From: Phallusia fumigata | Taxonomy: Eukaryota; Chordata; Ascidiacea; Phlebobranchia; Ascidiidae | Length of the DNA: 29,237 nucleotides | NCBI GenBank assembly: GCA_008931825.1 | Contig: QXVZ01013012.1 | Span: 1 to 29,237 of the forward strand | Reading direction: 5' to 3' | In this document: in pieces, positions 20,074 through 29,237 of the stretch | How positions within the stretch are numbered: position 1 is the first letter of the stretch | Layout: each line of letters opens with the position of its first letter | Notes under the pieces: generated by a model | The model's database searches: none | What the model was told of the DNA's origin: nothing | Seen by the model: the letters and a program-made list of their open reading frames with translations, nothing else | Program-made: the position numbers and the translations under genes

Positions 20074-22545
20074 TTAGGGAGTCATGTTTCTGGTAATCCA
20101 TCCACGACAGTCAGCAATCTGTGCGACAATTGAGATCATAAACAAATATTTAATTTCACCAGGAGTTTTACTGAGGAAACTTTACCTTCGTGTAGACAGC
20201 AGGCAAGCCCTGTCCACACACAGTTGTGCCGTATGAAAGTATGCCGTGTACATAGTATTGGTTGTCTGAATGTCGGCAGACGAGAGGACCGCCGCTGTCA
20301 CCCTAAATAAAAAAAACACCGAATTCCCCCTTTAAAAATATTTTCGTCCTTATAGTATGTGTGGAGAACCCACACATACTTTACCACATTGCCTACCCCG
20401 CATGTATCTTCGTCTCTGTTATAACCTCCACAGAACCTTGCCGTACATCTTTCCACTGGGCGAAACGCGTACTTTGCCGCGTTCGCGACAGTACGCGGTC
20501 CGCACAGAGATTGTGGAAAAATAAAACTTGTCACCTTTCGAAGGGTATCGGGTGGATTTCCTGCGTCTGTAAAAAAAACGAAAAACGTATGAAGAAAAAC
20601 TATTGCGAACAGACTTGGATGAGTTAGCCTACATGATTTTAGTTAAATTGCAAATAGGTTACAATTATTCTGTTAAACTTTTCAATTGTATTGCAATTAC
20701 AATACTCCGTCCTAGAAAACATGGATTATAATTACAAATATTCTGAGACTTGTAATTAATTACAAATTACAATTACATGTCACAAAACTGCAACTCTAAC
20801 TGCAAACAATTGGCTAACTCCCTTCAGGTGATTATCGGCTAATTGACCTCAACTCTAGGTTATGCGTTGTTTTGCAAAATAAACAAAGTGGTATTTTTTA
20901 TTTGCATGTTGTGAAACATGTGACCTCCCCCAGAAGAAACTTTATCAACACTACAGTAAAAGTACTTTTTCATTTTGTGTAACCACGTTGTCAACACCAT
21001 TCGAAATACCTCACGTTAAGTAACTGCCCAAAATATGTATGTTTGCAAACTACTTATTTTTACTAGCCAGTTAAAAACAGTACTTTTACTTTTACTAGCC
21101 GGTTAGTATTTTACTAACCAGTTGTTTTTCCCCAACCCAAAGTGTAACAAGCATCAATCGGAAAAATCGGTGTTGGATCAGTACATCGCCCAGGAGCTAC
21201 CAGATTTACTGGACTCACATACTGGTTGATTGTTGTTGGCCGTGATAACTGTAATAATATGTTTGGTCATTTCTTTGTCATCAAGTTTTGCAAAACAGAA
21301 CAACGATAATGAAATAATACAACAAAAAGTTATAACAATGATATTTAACCGAAAGAACTTTGGGGGGTTTAATAAGATCTGTTCAATCCTATTATCATTG
21401 ATTTATCGGATTTGTCTTGTTATTTGATATAAGATCCGTAATAACTTTGCGAGTCTTTCAAGACAAGTGTTTCTTAACGTTGTTTTGTCACGCGGCTCGG
21501 ATTACATTTTAAAAAAAATCTCGCGCCCCGCTAATTCATCCACATTCCATCAATCTTTCCTTATTTTAAGTTTGTTATAACACAAACACGCACTGTTTTG
21601 AACTGGTATGCCAATTTATTCCAATGTACACTGTGAAAAACTTGCTTTTGAAGATAAAGTCAATTTTTTTTTAATTTTGCGCACAAAAATTAGGGATTTT
21701 GACCACCAGTGGGCCATATGGCTCACTGGCTGAGAAATACTTTCCTAGATTATTAAATTTATTACGCCGGTTGCAAATTTCTATAATGACAGCAGAGAAC
21801 GGTATTGCTCACCTTAAGCAGTGCTATATCAAATATGAAAGCAATAATGTCAAATCCCCGATGTAATGCGAGTCTCGAGACTTCAAACGTTTGTTCGTTT
21901 GCTGATGTCACTGATCTGGAGTATTCTCCCAACCTCACTCGGTAAAGATTTCGATTGTTTCTTTAAAACAAAATGACATGATATTGAAGTTGCATATATT
22001 TACTCAGTCCAGTCAAACTTTAACGTACGTTTGAAAGCAGTGAGCAGCGGAAAGCACCCATTGATTGCTGATCAGAGATCCACCGCATATAAAGCGATCT
22101 GGGTGTCCAGCTTTTCGCGTGAATATGTAAGCCATGAAGGGCCAATCTCCCTCAGCAGTTGCAGTTCCACCTAAACATAGAAGCAACAAGTACAAACTCA
22201 AATTAATGCAGCAAAGGATTTATAGCTGTGCAGCCGATATAAAATAGTTTACTGCTATTTTGATACCTATAATTCTTGCCTCTGGAGCACCCATGCCAGC
22301 GCCTGAAAGATAAAAAAGTGTTGTTTAATGTTATTTTGAAATTTAGTTTTGAGATCAGGGTTTTTGTAAAATCTAACGTATAAACGCAAAATGAATCCAT
22401 ACCGTGATTAAAATCTTCATGAGTTTGACACACGTATAGCACATCAAAAATTAAAATTGCACAAACCTGAAACACCATGAGAGCAAAGTAGAAATACGCC
22501 CAACACACCGGTCATCATAGTCAGTGCATATCCTTGTTGTTTCAT
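20074..22545 (-). CDS. Trypsin-like secreted serine protease, complete (H)
   Basis: Minus-strand exons: 22467-22545, 22267-22302, 22029-22170, 21813-21960, 21119-21248, 20397-20566, 20186-20302 and 20074-20118. The joined frame is open for 288 residues. Start: [20 protein letters not shown], a signal peptide, after a conserved GCGAAATGAAACAA context. Propeptide: [14 protein letters not shown]. Triad: His82 (SAAHC), Asp130 (FIFDIAL), Ser238 (GDSGGP). The S1 Asp is residue 232 (EDTCGGDSGG). Residue 270 (position 226 in chymotrypsin numbering) is Ala (LPAVYTK), as in D; Gly216 is kept. The tail is [14 protein letters not shown]. It has a TATA box, a leader splice-like site and a poly(A) signal, so it is probably expressed. 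It is the tandem duplicate of F and differs from it by a hAT-type MITE in intron 4. It is the best-preserved member alongside A. Confidence 0.95.
20354..20380. repeat. Perfect 11-bp hairpin in intron 6 of H
   Basis: AGTATGTGTGG (20354-20364) and CCACACATACT (20370-20380) are perfect inverted repeats around a 5-nt loop. The host intron is only 94 nt (20303-20396), so the hairpin would lie 16 nt inside the donor. It is not obvious in F. Confidence 0.85.
21057..21123. repeat. Triplicated exon 5 donor boundary of H
   Basis: TTTTACTA(G/A)CC(A/G)GTT occurs three times, about 20-35 nt apart. The last copy is the true end of exon 5 (minus strand AACTG|GTTAGTAAAA). The two intronic copies read GGCTAG and lack GT at the junction, so they should not splice. 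Confidence 0.6.
21464..21741. mobile_element. hAT-type MITE in intron 4 of H
   Basis: About 278 bp starting CAAGTGTTTCTTAACG and ending GGCTGAGAAATACT, imperfect inverted repeats of a common hAT style (CAGTGTTTCTCAACC-like), with CAGTGGGCCATATGGCTCAC near the end. The flanks TTTCAAGA (21456-21463) and TTCCTAGA (21742-21749) agree at 6 of 8 positions. The same intron of F (15603-15640) has the empty-like site GTCTTTCTAAATTAT. No transposase. Confidence 0.72.
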
Positions 22546-22600
22546 TTCGCAAAGTTTGTTTACAAACTGGGTTTGTCGATAACGACTTATGTTTCCTTAC

Positions 22601-22605
22601 ATACA
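22601..22605 (-). promoter_or_regulatory. Leader 3'-splice-like site and AUG-UAA of H
   Basis: Minus-strand AAGTGTTGCAG then TGTATGTAAGGAAACA, 60 nt before the ATG. ATG is directly followed by TAA, as in D and G. Confidence 0.48.
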
Positions 22606-22730
22606 CTGCAACACTTAAGTGTTTAGTTTAGTTCTTACAAATACCCACTAAAACGAGCAATGTTTTGCTTTTCATTCGCAGCAGAAACCCTTGTGTCGAC
22701 TATTTAGCTGTTTGGTGAAGCAGGCGGGTA

Positions 22731-22740
22731 ATATATATAG
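22731..22740 (-). promoter_or_regulatory. TATA box of gene H
   Basis: Minus-strand CCCTATATATATTACCCGCC lies about 190 nt before the ATG and is aligned with those of F and G. Confidence 0.68.
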
Positions 22741-22799
22741 GGATCCTGCTACTAACAAAACGTGGCGAAAAATCATGTATTCAAATCGTAATCTCAACG

Positions 22800-24300
22800 T
22801 GTAAAAACATGTTTTTTCGAACTTAAACTCCCTGTCGAAAAAAACGCCGGTATAGGCAAACTGGCGTTTAATAACAACAAGTTAATTAGAGATTGACTAA
22901 TTGTGTTTGCCGAAATAGGTTAAAATTACTAAATCGTGATCAAACTTCTGCAAAAATTTATATGAAGTTCCTACGAGTTGTCAAAGCTCTTCAAAACGTG
23001 ATGTTGATGTTAATGTTTACGTTAGTGGATCCACTGGAATGGGCTAAAACTAATTCTACGATTTGCCCCCAGGCGAGTAGTCAGAATTCTACACTGCGAT
23101 TTTAAGTTGTGGTTAAATTTAAAACAGTTTACGTGCCCTCCATCTTCATACCATAACCAACTTTTTTGTTTATTGCAAACTAGATGACAAAATCATTTAC
23201 CGCCAAGATTATTTAAGGCTCTCGATTTCAATTTTAAACAACATTGCGGACGAGGCCAAATGTGCAATGGCCACATTTTAGATACATTTTAGACTGGTGG
23301 TTTGTCACCTGTACCTTAATTCAACCTTTATGTTTATCCTCATTTTTCATTCTAGACTGTTCAGCAAGATATAGTACGACAATCACTTTTTCCTTTAAAA
23401 ACGGGAAAATAAGTTTCAAAAACATATATTATGTATTACCACATTAAAAACCAAAAATTGTTGTACAAAAAAGGGACTTTTTACAATAAAACGTCGTGTT
23501 TGGGTCGTAGTTTTTAGTGCAGCACCGCCTCTTCTGCGTTACGACCGACTATAAATCACCGATAATCATGTGTCATGTTGATTTTTCAGAGTCACTGTGT
23601 TTGGTAGACGCTGATGTGTTTGTTATGGGATCAAGACAGCAAAATAAAGGCACTTGGAATGGTTGAGGCTGTCGACCTACTTGCAGATGAAACCTGCAAA
23701 CAACTATGTCAAGCACTGGACGTCGAAGCGGACTCAAAACCTGCAAAAACATCAACGATCTTGGTTTGAGTTGATGACGCGCATTCAGAAAATTTCGGTA
23801 GATCAGATTTCAACTGGCATAACGATTTAGCGCCACCCAGTGTATGCGGTTATTCTGTAAAGCATAACTTTAAAATAAGGTAACGCCCTGGTTAAACATA
23901 AACTCAGAAGTCCTTACTTTCTCAAAAAATCGCATTTCAAATTTGCTATACTCAAAAAATAGTAGGTTATCATGATTCTATTTACATGTGTAGAACTGAC
24001 GATGCCGATTTAAGCGAAATATATTTCTATTCTTGAACCGACTGATTCCGTTAGCATTTAGAATTGTTTTTCTCAGATTTCGATCAGTGATTGTTGGTAC
24101 ACATGGTAGTTGTTGGAGGGTTGGAGATTGCCACCTCAGAACATTCTCGGTTAGGTTGTCATGGCAACTGATTTTAGTGAGCAGCCTGTGTGTTATTCCG
24201 GTACCCTCCTAAAAAGCGTGCAAGAGCATTTTTGTCACAATTACAAAGCTTTTTTCCTACATCACACATTTTAAATACTTAACAAAGAAGTTTTACTACA
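22800..24300. other. Intergenic upstream of H, within unit 2
   Basis: 22815-23110 is the conserved upstream block shared with F and G. 23190-24300 repeats the unit 1 flank. No gene recognised. TAGCGCCACCCAGTGT at 23828-23842 is also present in unit 1 at 18487-18501. Confidence 0.5.
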
Positions 24301-24377
24301 TTGTGCTGCTATCGGACCGATTTTTTGTTGACTAGATTAACAAGTTTCGAAGTAAAATGTATATTTGGGATGTGTCG

Positions 24378-24378
24378 N
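24378..24378. other. Assembly gap base (N) before gene I
   Basis: A single N lies 23 nt before exon 3 of gene I. No flanking duplicate is visible, unlike the other two gaps. To its left the DNA belongs to unit 2 or is unassigned. Exons 1 and 2 and the promoter of gene I are not found, so real sequence is probably missing here. Confidence 0.8.
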
Positions 24379-24400
24379 TGGTTGTTCCTCGCATGTTTAG

Positions 24401-26444
24401 GTGGATCAGCAACTGCTGAGGGAGATTGGCCGTTCATGGCTTATATTTACGAGCGACAGACAGGACGCCCAGATCGCTTTATTTGTGGAGGATCGCTAAT
24501 CAATAATCAATGGGTACTTTCGGCTACTCACTGCTTCGGAACGTAAGCTTAAGATAGTTTACTTGCTTCAATTTACTCTCGTGGGGACAAAGACTTAAAC
24601 AAATGTTTGTTTCAAAGAAATAACCGAAATCTTTACGGAGTAAAGTTGGGAGAATACTCGAGATCTGTGACGTCGGCGAACGAACAAGACTTCAATGTTT
24701 CAAGACTCGTATTGCATCAGTGGTTTGACCGTGTTACTTACAGATACGATATAGCACTGGTTAAGGTGGGCAATATATAACGTACGTATCGAGTTTTGTG
24801 AAAAAGTTATCGCACAATTCGGTCTAAAAGCAATTAATATTATAGCTTTGCCAAACGAGATTCGTTGTCGTGACACATGACAAAGAAGTTTCAAGGGTGC
24901 TACGAGCGTTTCTTATAATAGTTTTCTGTTTAGTATATTAACAATTGTATTCTTTTGCAAAACACACAAACAAAAACAACCAATTCCTATTATAACAGTT
25001 GTCAAGGGCAGCTACAATTAACCGCTACGTGAGTCCAGTAAACTTGGTAGCTCCCGGACGATGCACTGATCCAGCACCGAACTTCCCAGCTGGTGCATGT
25101 TACACTTTGGGTTGGGGAAAAACAACTGGTATGCAAAACATGCAGTAAAAGTATTTACAATAAATTAATGCCTTATTATGAAAACGGTGCCTTATTATGA
25201 AACCGTTTTCGAACTTTTCTACTGCACACATGCCAACCTTTTTCCATATTGTATCAAAACAAGTAAATCGTGCTTCGCCTACATCGCCAAACTTGCCTAC
25301 ATACAGTCCTTTCGCGAAATAACAATAAAGAGTTAACGACCACATCCACAAAAACACTAGGCTTCTGCATAATGACGATCATACTATGTTAAGTCGATTA
25401 AAATACTAACAGTAAAGCTGCGTTTTAGACACAAAATCAGCCAATAATCGTTAAGATAAAAATAGGCTATATTTTGCCTGTATTTGCATCGTCAGTCTCT
25501 TAAATAAAAAACAACACGGATTAAATAACGTGAAATGCGGACAAAAACGATTTTGCATAAAAACTGTCCATGTTATTTTAAATGTAACATGTTTATTCTT
25601 TTTTTCGCAGCCACAGGTAGTACTTCTGATACCTTGAAAAAGGTGTCCGGCTTTATTCTTCCATCAGCTTTGTGCCAGCTTCTTACTTTGAATAACGCTG
25701 CCAAGTACAGCAACCGCGTAGTGGACCCTTGTCAGGCAAAGTATTGTGGAGATTACAGCAGGGGCGCGGATACATGCGAGGTAAAGGAATATTGTGGGTG
25801 TCGGCAACCTTTTGAACGCAGAGTGCCGGTTTATAAATTGTGTCGAAATGTCATTGTCTTCGCGTGCCATGGTAATGACGTCACTGCCTTTTGTTTCTGC
25901 TTTAAATCTAAAAAATCTGGTTAACATGTGCTCTCTGTAGCTTGTTGCTGCAGTTGCACTTAACGTTAAAATTCATAACTTAGAGGGAGCTTAATTAGGC
26001 TCAAAGAATGTATTACAATATGAACTCATAAATCGTTTGGTTTGTCATACTGAATAATTGCCGAACGCTGGAATTTTTCAAAAACAGTCTTCTGCCCCAT
26101 TATAAACAATCGCCACCTATTAGGCTATTGCACAAAGCCCTTAGTCAATTGATATGTTCAAATGTGTAAACGATTGTTTTTGTGAAACTGATGCTTCTTT
26201 TTTAAATTTAGGGTGACAGCGGCGGTCCAATGGTCTGTCGACATTCAGACAACCAATACTATGTACACGGCATAGTTTCATACGGAACAACTGTGTGTGG
26301 GCAGAACTTGCCTGGTATCTACACCCAGGTCAGTTCTAGCTCCTTATTATACTGGTTTAAAGTTTGAAAGGTTGGTTTATGTTTAAATTTGTTCTATAGA
26401 TTGCTAGTTGTCGCGGATGGATTAGCAGAAACATGACTCCCTAA
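24401..26444 (+). CDS. Trypsin-like serine protease, 5'-incomplete in this assembly (I)
   Basis: Exons 3-8: 24401-24542, 24618-24765, 24999-25128, 25611-25780, 26212-26328 and 26400-26444. All are open, with family lengths and phases. It begins [20 protein letters not shown]. His57 sits in SATHC, where most members have AAHC. Asp102 is in YRYDIAL, Ser195 in GDSGGPMVC, Asp189 in ADTCE; Gly226 is present (LPGIYTQ). The tail is [14 protein letters not shown], then TAA. Signal peptide and propeptide exons are absent because of the N at 24378. If they exist beyond the gap the gene is functional. The sixth intron (25781-26211) contains a hAT-type MITE starting 13 nt after the donor, so translation can read on past the exon into MITE sequence if the intron is retained. 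Confidence 0.92.
25794..26069 (+). mobile_element. hAT-type MITE in intron 6 of gene I
   Basis: About 276 bp, homologous to 7532-7810. It starts GTGGGTGTCGGCAACCTTTT and ends TTGCCGAACGCT. The flanks GGAATATT (25786-25793) and GGAATTTT (26070-26077) form an 8-bp target duplication with one mismatch, as expected for hAT. No transposase. Confidence 0.8.
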
Positions 26445-26505
26445 AAGAAGGGACTCATTAGAAGATTATTATGGTGATATGTTTAATCGTGAACAACATA
26501 CCAAA

Positions 26506-26511
26506 AATAAA
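26506..26511 (+). terminator. Poly(A) signal of gene I
   Basis: CCAAAAATAAAATGCTAC lies about 62 nt after the stop, behind ATGTTTAATCGTGAACAACAT, the near-copy of the hairpin found after F and H. Confidence 0.7.
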
Positions 26512-27009
26512 ATGCTACTATGAGAGTAAAATTGTAACATGTTTTCTGTCAATCGAGCTTAGCCCAGCAGTACAAGACAGGCACTTAAAAACGATTGTTT
26601 TATTAGGTGTCGTTAGCCTTTTAATACAGGATTTTTTGGGAAGTTGTTGAAAAAATGTCGCGTCTTAAAAGACTCTAAAGTGCAGGTTGTTGCATTCAAA
26701 GCAACGTTGAGGTTATGATAGAAAATTGCGCGATCTGACTCCACGAAACCACACTAATGAAGATATAAATTCCTAAGATTTCTCTAGTTTAAAACAACTT
26801 ATACTAGATGACACTCATGTAGTCAAATCAAAAACAGTAAAACTTTAAACAAGATTTATCAGGAAAAACGTTCAACACACATATACACACACGAAAATCT
26901 TAGTTGGACTTATCTTAGTTGGACTTATAGCTATGTCTATGTGTCTATCTCTTATCTCGATTCTAGATTTTGGGAACGCGATTATTTATAGTCAGATGCT
27001 TAGGTGTTA
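26512..27009. other. Intergenic after gene I
   Basis: No gene. It contains a short tandem duplication TCTTAGTTGGACTTA x2 (26898-26927) and a small CA/TA-rich patch (26876-26891). Confidence 0.45.
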
Positions 27010-27641
27010 TTACAACCCAAAGGAAATAATTAATAAAAGGAAAAAGATTTTATGATGGCGACGTGTTGGGCGTAATGATTTTAAAAAGTAGACAATCGGT
27101 AAATTAAAAAGTGTCGCAGCGTTAGATGATGCCGCTTCGGATTTTACCAACGCTAAAAATATAGAAAGCAGAAAAATATAAAATACACAATGATACAAAG
27201 TTTCCGTTTTGACTAGCTAAAAGAGTCACATGAATAAGAAAAGCTTGCTGTAGGGCAATTTGTTAGCTTCCAGTAAAAACATATTGTTCATTACTGCTTT
27301 GGGTAAATATATAGGCAGTATATAATCCATGAGCAAACTCATAGTCTACGATGCACAAAATTTCTTTGATGGCCGTACTTACACATAACAAAAGCGACGT
27401 CTCGTTGTTAAGGCTAAGTCTTAATGTTTACCTTTATTTCGGAAGGTTTGGGAGTTTCTTTAAATGACACAACTATAACTAATACCGATGCATTTTTAAG
27501 ACCTGATTGAGCATTCTGTAAGCGATTCCGATCACTTTGTTCGTCAAATACAGTACCTACCATATCGTCAGCAAAACTAAAACCGGACTCAAATGCGATG
27601 GAGGAATGTGTGAAAAAAGGGTTTGATAATGATGTTGACAC
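27010..27641 (-). CDS. Weak candidate two-exon gene end, unrecognised
   Basis: On the minus strand, coding-like sequence around 27503-27600 (SFADDMVGTVFDEQSDRNRL) ends at a CAG|GTCTTA donor (27503) in phase 1. After a 350-nt interval an acceptor TATATTTTTAG leads at 27152 to a frame in matching phase (ALVKSEAASSNAATLFNLP...). It ends RRHHKIFFLLLIISFGL and a stop at 27010-27012. A heptad-like stretch followed by basic residues and a short hydrophobic C-terminus resembles tail-anchored proteins such as SNAREs, but the hydrophobic part is short and no family match is claimed. The 5' limit is unknown. It may be chance. Confidence 0.2.
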
Positions 27642-28625
27642 GCTTGAGCTTTTGTTCTAATTCCTAAAGGTCGGTTGTAAAATGCAAACAATGCTTTCTT
27701 GCCATTGCCGGAGACCGGAGCAGACTGAATAAGAATATCGTGACAAAGAGGCAATAAAGATGAGATAACGTTTTAATAAAGCAGCATGAAAGCGACAAGC
27801 CTCCAATTTGGGTCCTGACTTTAAAAAGATGTTGGAGAGCGAAGCGGACAAGTACATTTGTTCTTGATTCCGTTAGGTAGAGCTAAAGGTTTGTTGTTAC
27901 TGGCACTTGCGTTTGCGTATCCTGCTGCCTGCTGCGCATAGTACAGAATGAAGTAAAATGAACGCGAGCGGTATTGTATTTAGGCAAGCAAAAACGGTTG
28001 TGGTTGTTTCACTGATAAATAACAGTGAATTCTGTGCTTTGTTTCTTACTTGTAGCATGTGTTTACGAAAAAGTATTGTTCCGTGCTCTTTTTGCAATTA
28101 CTTTTTGTGGGCAGAGGCCGGCCGGCCGCTGTACCGTACATTAGCGATGAAATATGACTGAAAATTGTATTAACTACAAGATGTCAATCAAAATATATTT
28201 CTTCCAAAAAATAGTATGGCATGTATTAGATTTACTTAGTGAAACATGATATCCGACAGAACGGCTTTTATTCAAAATAACCAATCTTCTATGCCCCTTT
28301 CTCCAAAAAAGTCTGCATTTATTTTTACAGCTGTAAACTAATTTGATGTTTGAATATATGTACAATACTTGGGTGTTGCCTAAGGATTTGGTGTTTGATT
28401 TGATTAAATTTCATTCATATTGCATTGTTACTCATAATTTTATGATAATAACCGAAGTAAGCAGCAGTTGGGTAATATCAATTGCAAATTATTTTCCTTT
28501 GCTTTCCATAGATGTATAACAACAAGGTTCAACTAACATGAAGTAAAAACAAAAAATCAAAGTAGTTTTCACATGGATTTGATACAAAACAAATTCTGGT
28601 GTATTGACCCATAAAAAAAGCAACA
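27642..28625. other. No clear gene
   Basis: Overlapping 60-67 codon open frames occur on both strands. None has convincing splice borders or motifs. GGCCGGCCGGCC at about 28117-28128 is the only notable GC-rich spot. Confidence 0.4.
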
Positions 28626-28804
28626 ATGCCAAGTGACCACTGCATGAAGGAGTACAAGAATTTTCTGCAAAACTACTGCAGCAGTCACCCCTCCCCAGTA
28701 GCTGATGATGAACCTTTGCCTTTCCGGCTTCTGTTTCGGGCATTTACAGCAAGTGATTTGGAAGGGGAAAGCTTAGACTTATGTTTACAATATTTAAAAA
28801 CTGT
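28626..28804 (+). CDS. Probable first coding exon of an unrelated gene
   Basis: ATG in context CAACAATGCC opens a 179-nt frame with balanced codons and coding-like composition: MPSDHCMKEYKNFLQNYCSS near the start, then a region with DDEPLPFRLLFRAF and ASDLEGESLDLCLQYLKT. It ends at a strong donor (ACTGT|GTAAGT) in phase 2. No family recognised; no signal peptide. A possible second exon starts at 28945 after TTTTTTGTGGTCCAG in the right phase and stays open to a TAA at 29111-29113. That exon is AT-rich and less convincing, and the gene may continue beyond the window. Nothing links it to the protease cluster, so it likely marks the cluster's right edge. Confidence 0.5.
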
Positions 28805-29237
28805 GTAAGTAATGCATTTATGTTTGACCTGCTTGAAAGAAAATAAATTGTTTCAGAAGCTCTTGTTTACTTGGTATTGGAAACAAACAACAAAAAATTT
28901 ATTGTAGCATATTTCTAATTGTTTAATCCTTTTTTGTGGTCCAGAAAACGCAAGTGCAGTATAAATATTTTTTTCCAAGCAATGACTTATGCAGTAGTTA
29001 CTATGAATAGTTCTAATATGAATGTAAAAAATAATTGCCCATCATATTTCCAAATGTCTGTAAAAATAACCTTTTGTAAATGGATGAAAGCTAATTTTAT
29101 AGCAATTAATTAATTGGGTGTCCAAATTTCTTATAGTTTTCCAAATGATATTTTTTAAAACTCTTATTTGTTATCTAGCGTATCAATCATAATATCAGGT
29201 GACTTTGCTTTTCATTGTGCAAATTGCGTCTGCATGC

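Larger units (their letters stand above)
19130..24330. repeat. Tandem segmental duplication, unit 2 (carries H)
   Basis: Counterpart of unit 1. Similarity begins at GTCGGTTTCAGGCTGGATG (19153) and fades after AACAAAGAAGTTTTACTACA (about 24300), just before the assembly gap in front of gene I. Confidence 0.85.

Noticed and set aside
25781..25924. Extension of gene I exon 6 by 48 codons
   Set aside because: The exon ends at the conserved GAG|GTAAAG donor, and the extra codons are intron and MITE.
1..29237. CRISPR arrays, bacterial operons, rRNA or viral genes
   Set aside because: None seen; gene structure is eukaryotic throughout and the only tandem array is the 38-bp minisatellite, which has no spacer structure.

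Overview
The window is animal (metazoan) genomic DNA: AT-rich, with genes split into short exons by spliceosomal GT-AG introns of about 100-700 bp, AATAAA poly(A) signals, TATA boxes, tRNA-like repeats and hAT-type miniature transposons. It carries a local cluster of eight related trypsin-like (S1 family, chymotrypsin fold) secreted serine protease loci. The compact introns and a conserved, unpaired 3' splice-like signal in the 5' leaders would fit an ascidian such as Ciona. That is an inference; the sequence does not fix the species.

The intact family gene has eight coding exons with boundary phases 1,1,2,0,1,0,0: signal peptide; short propeptide ending R|I(L/I)GG; His57 exon; Asp102 exon; a Cys-rich linker exon; the exon with Asp189; the GDSGGP exon; and a 14-residue tail ending NMTP. 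Exon sizes are nearly constant (79-85, 36, 142, 148, 124-130, 170-173, 117 and 45 nt), so each locus can be scored exon by exon.

Layout, left to right: a 3'-half pseudogene (276-1087, +); a 38-bp minisatellite (1551-1733); a one-exon remnant (1945-2052, -); a complete gene, here called A (3084-5468, +); a tRNA-like SINE or pseudo-tRNA (6129-6213); gene D (6901-9242, -), intact except for its start; an intergenic stretch of about 2.7 kb; pseudogene G (12001-13459, +), which has lost all three catalytic residues; pseudogene F (14486-16703, -); complete gene H (20074-22545, -); and gene I (24401-26444, +), whose first two exons are missing at an assembly gap. F and H lie in two tandem units of about 5.4 kb (about 13660-19130 and 19130-24330). 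The pair P0/B repeats the convergent layout of A/D. The last 2.7 kb leave the cluster and hold a convincing first exon of an unrelated gene (28626-28804, +) and a weak candidate on the minus strand (27010-27641).

Three single N bases mark contig joins. Two are flanked by near-identical direct copies (15498-16046 and 19281-19509) and look like unmerged overlaps. At the first, the two copies encode different residues at catalytic position 102 (Asp and Tyr). The products are probably secreted zymogens with Arg/Lys specificity (Asp189). D and H carry Ala at position 226, which in rat trypsin alters Arg/Lys preference.
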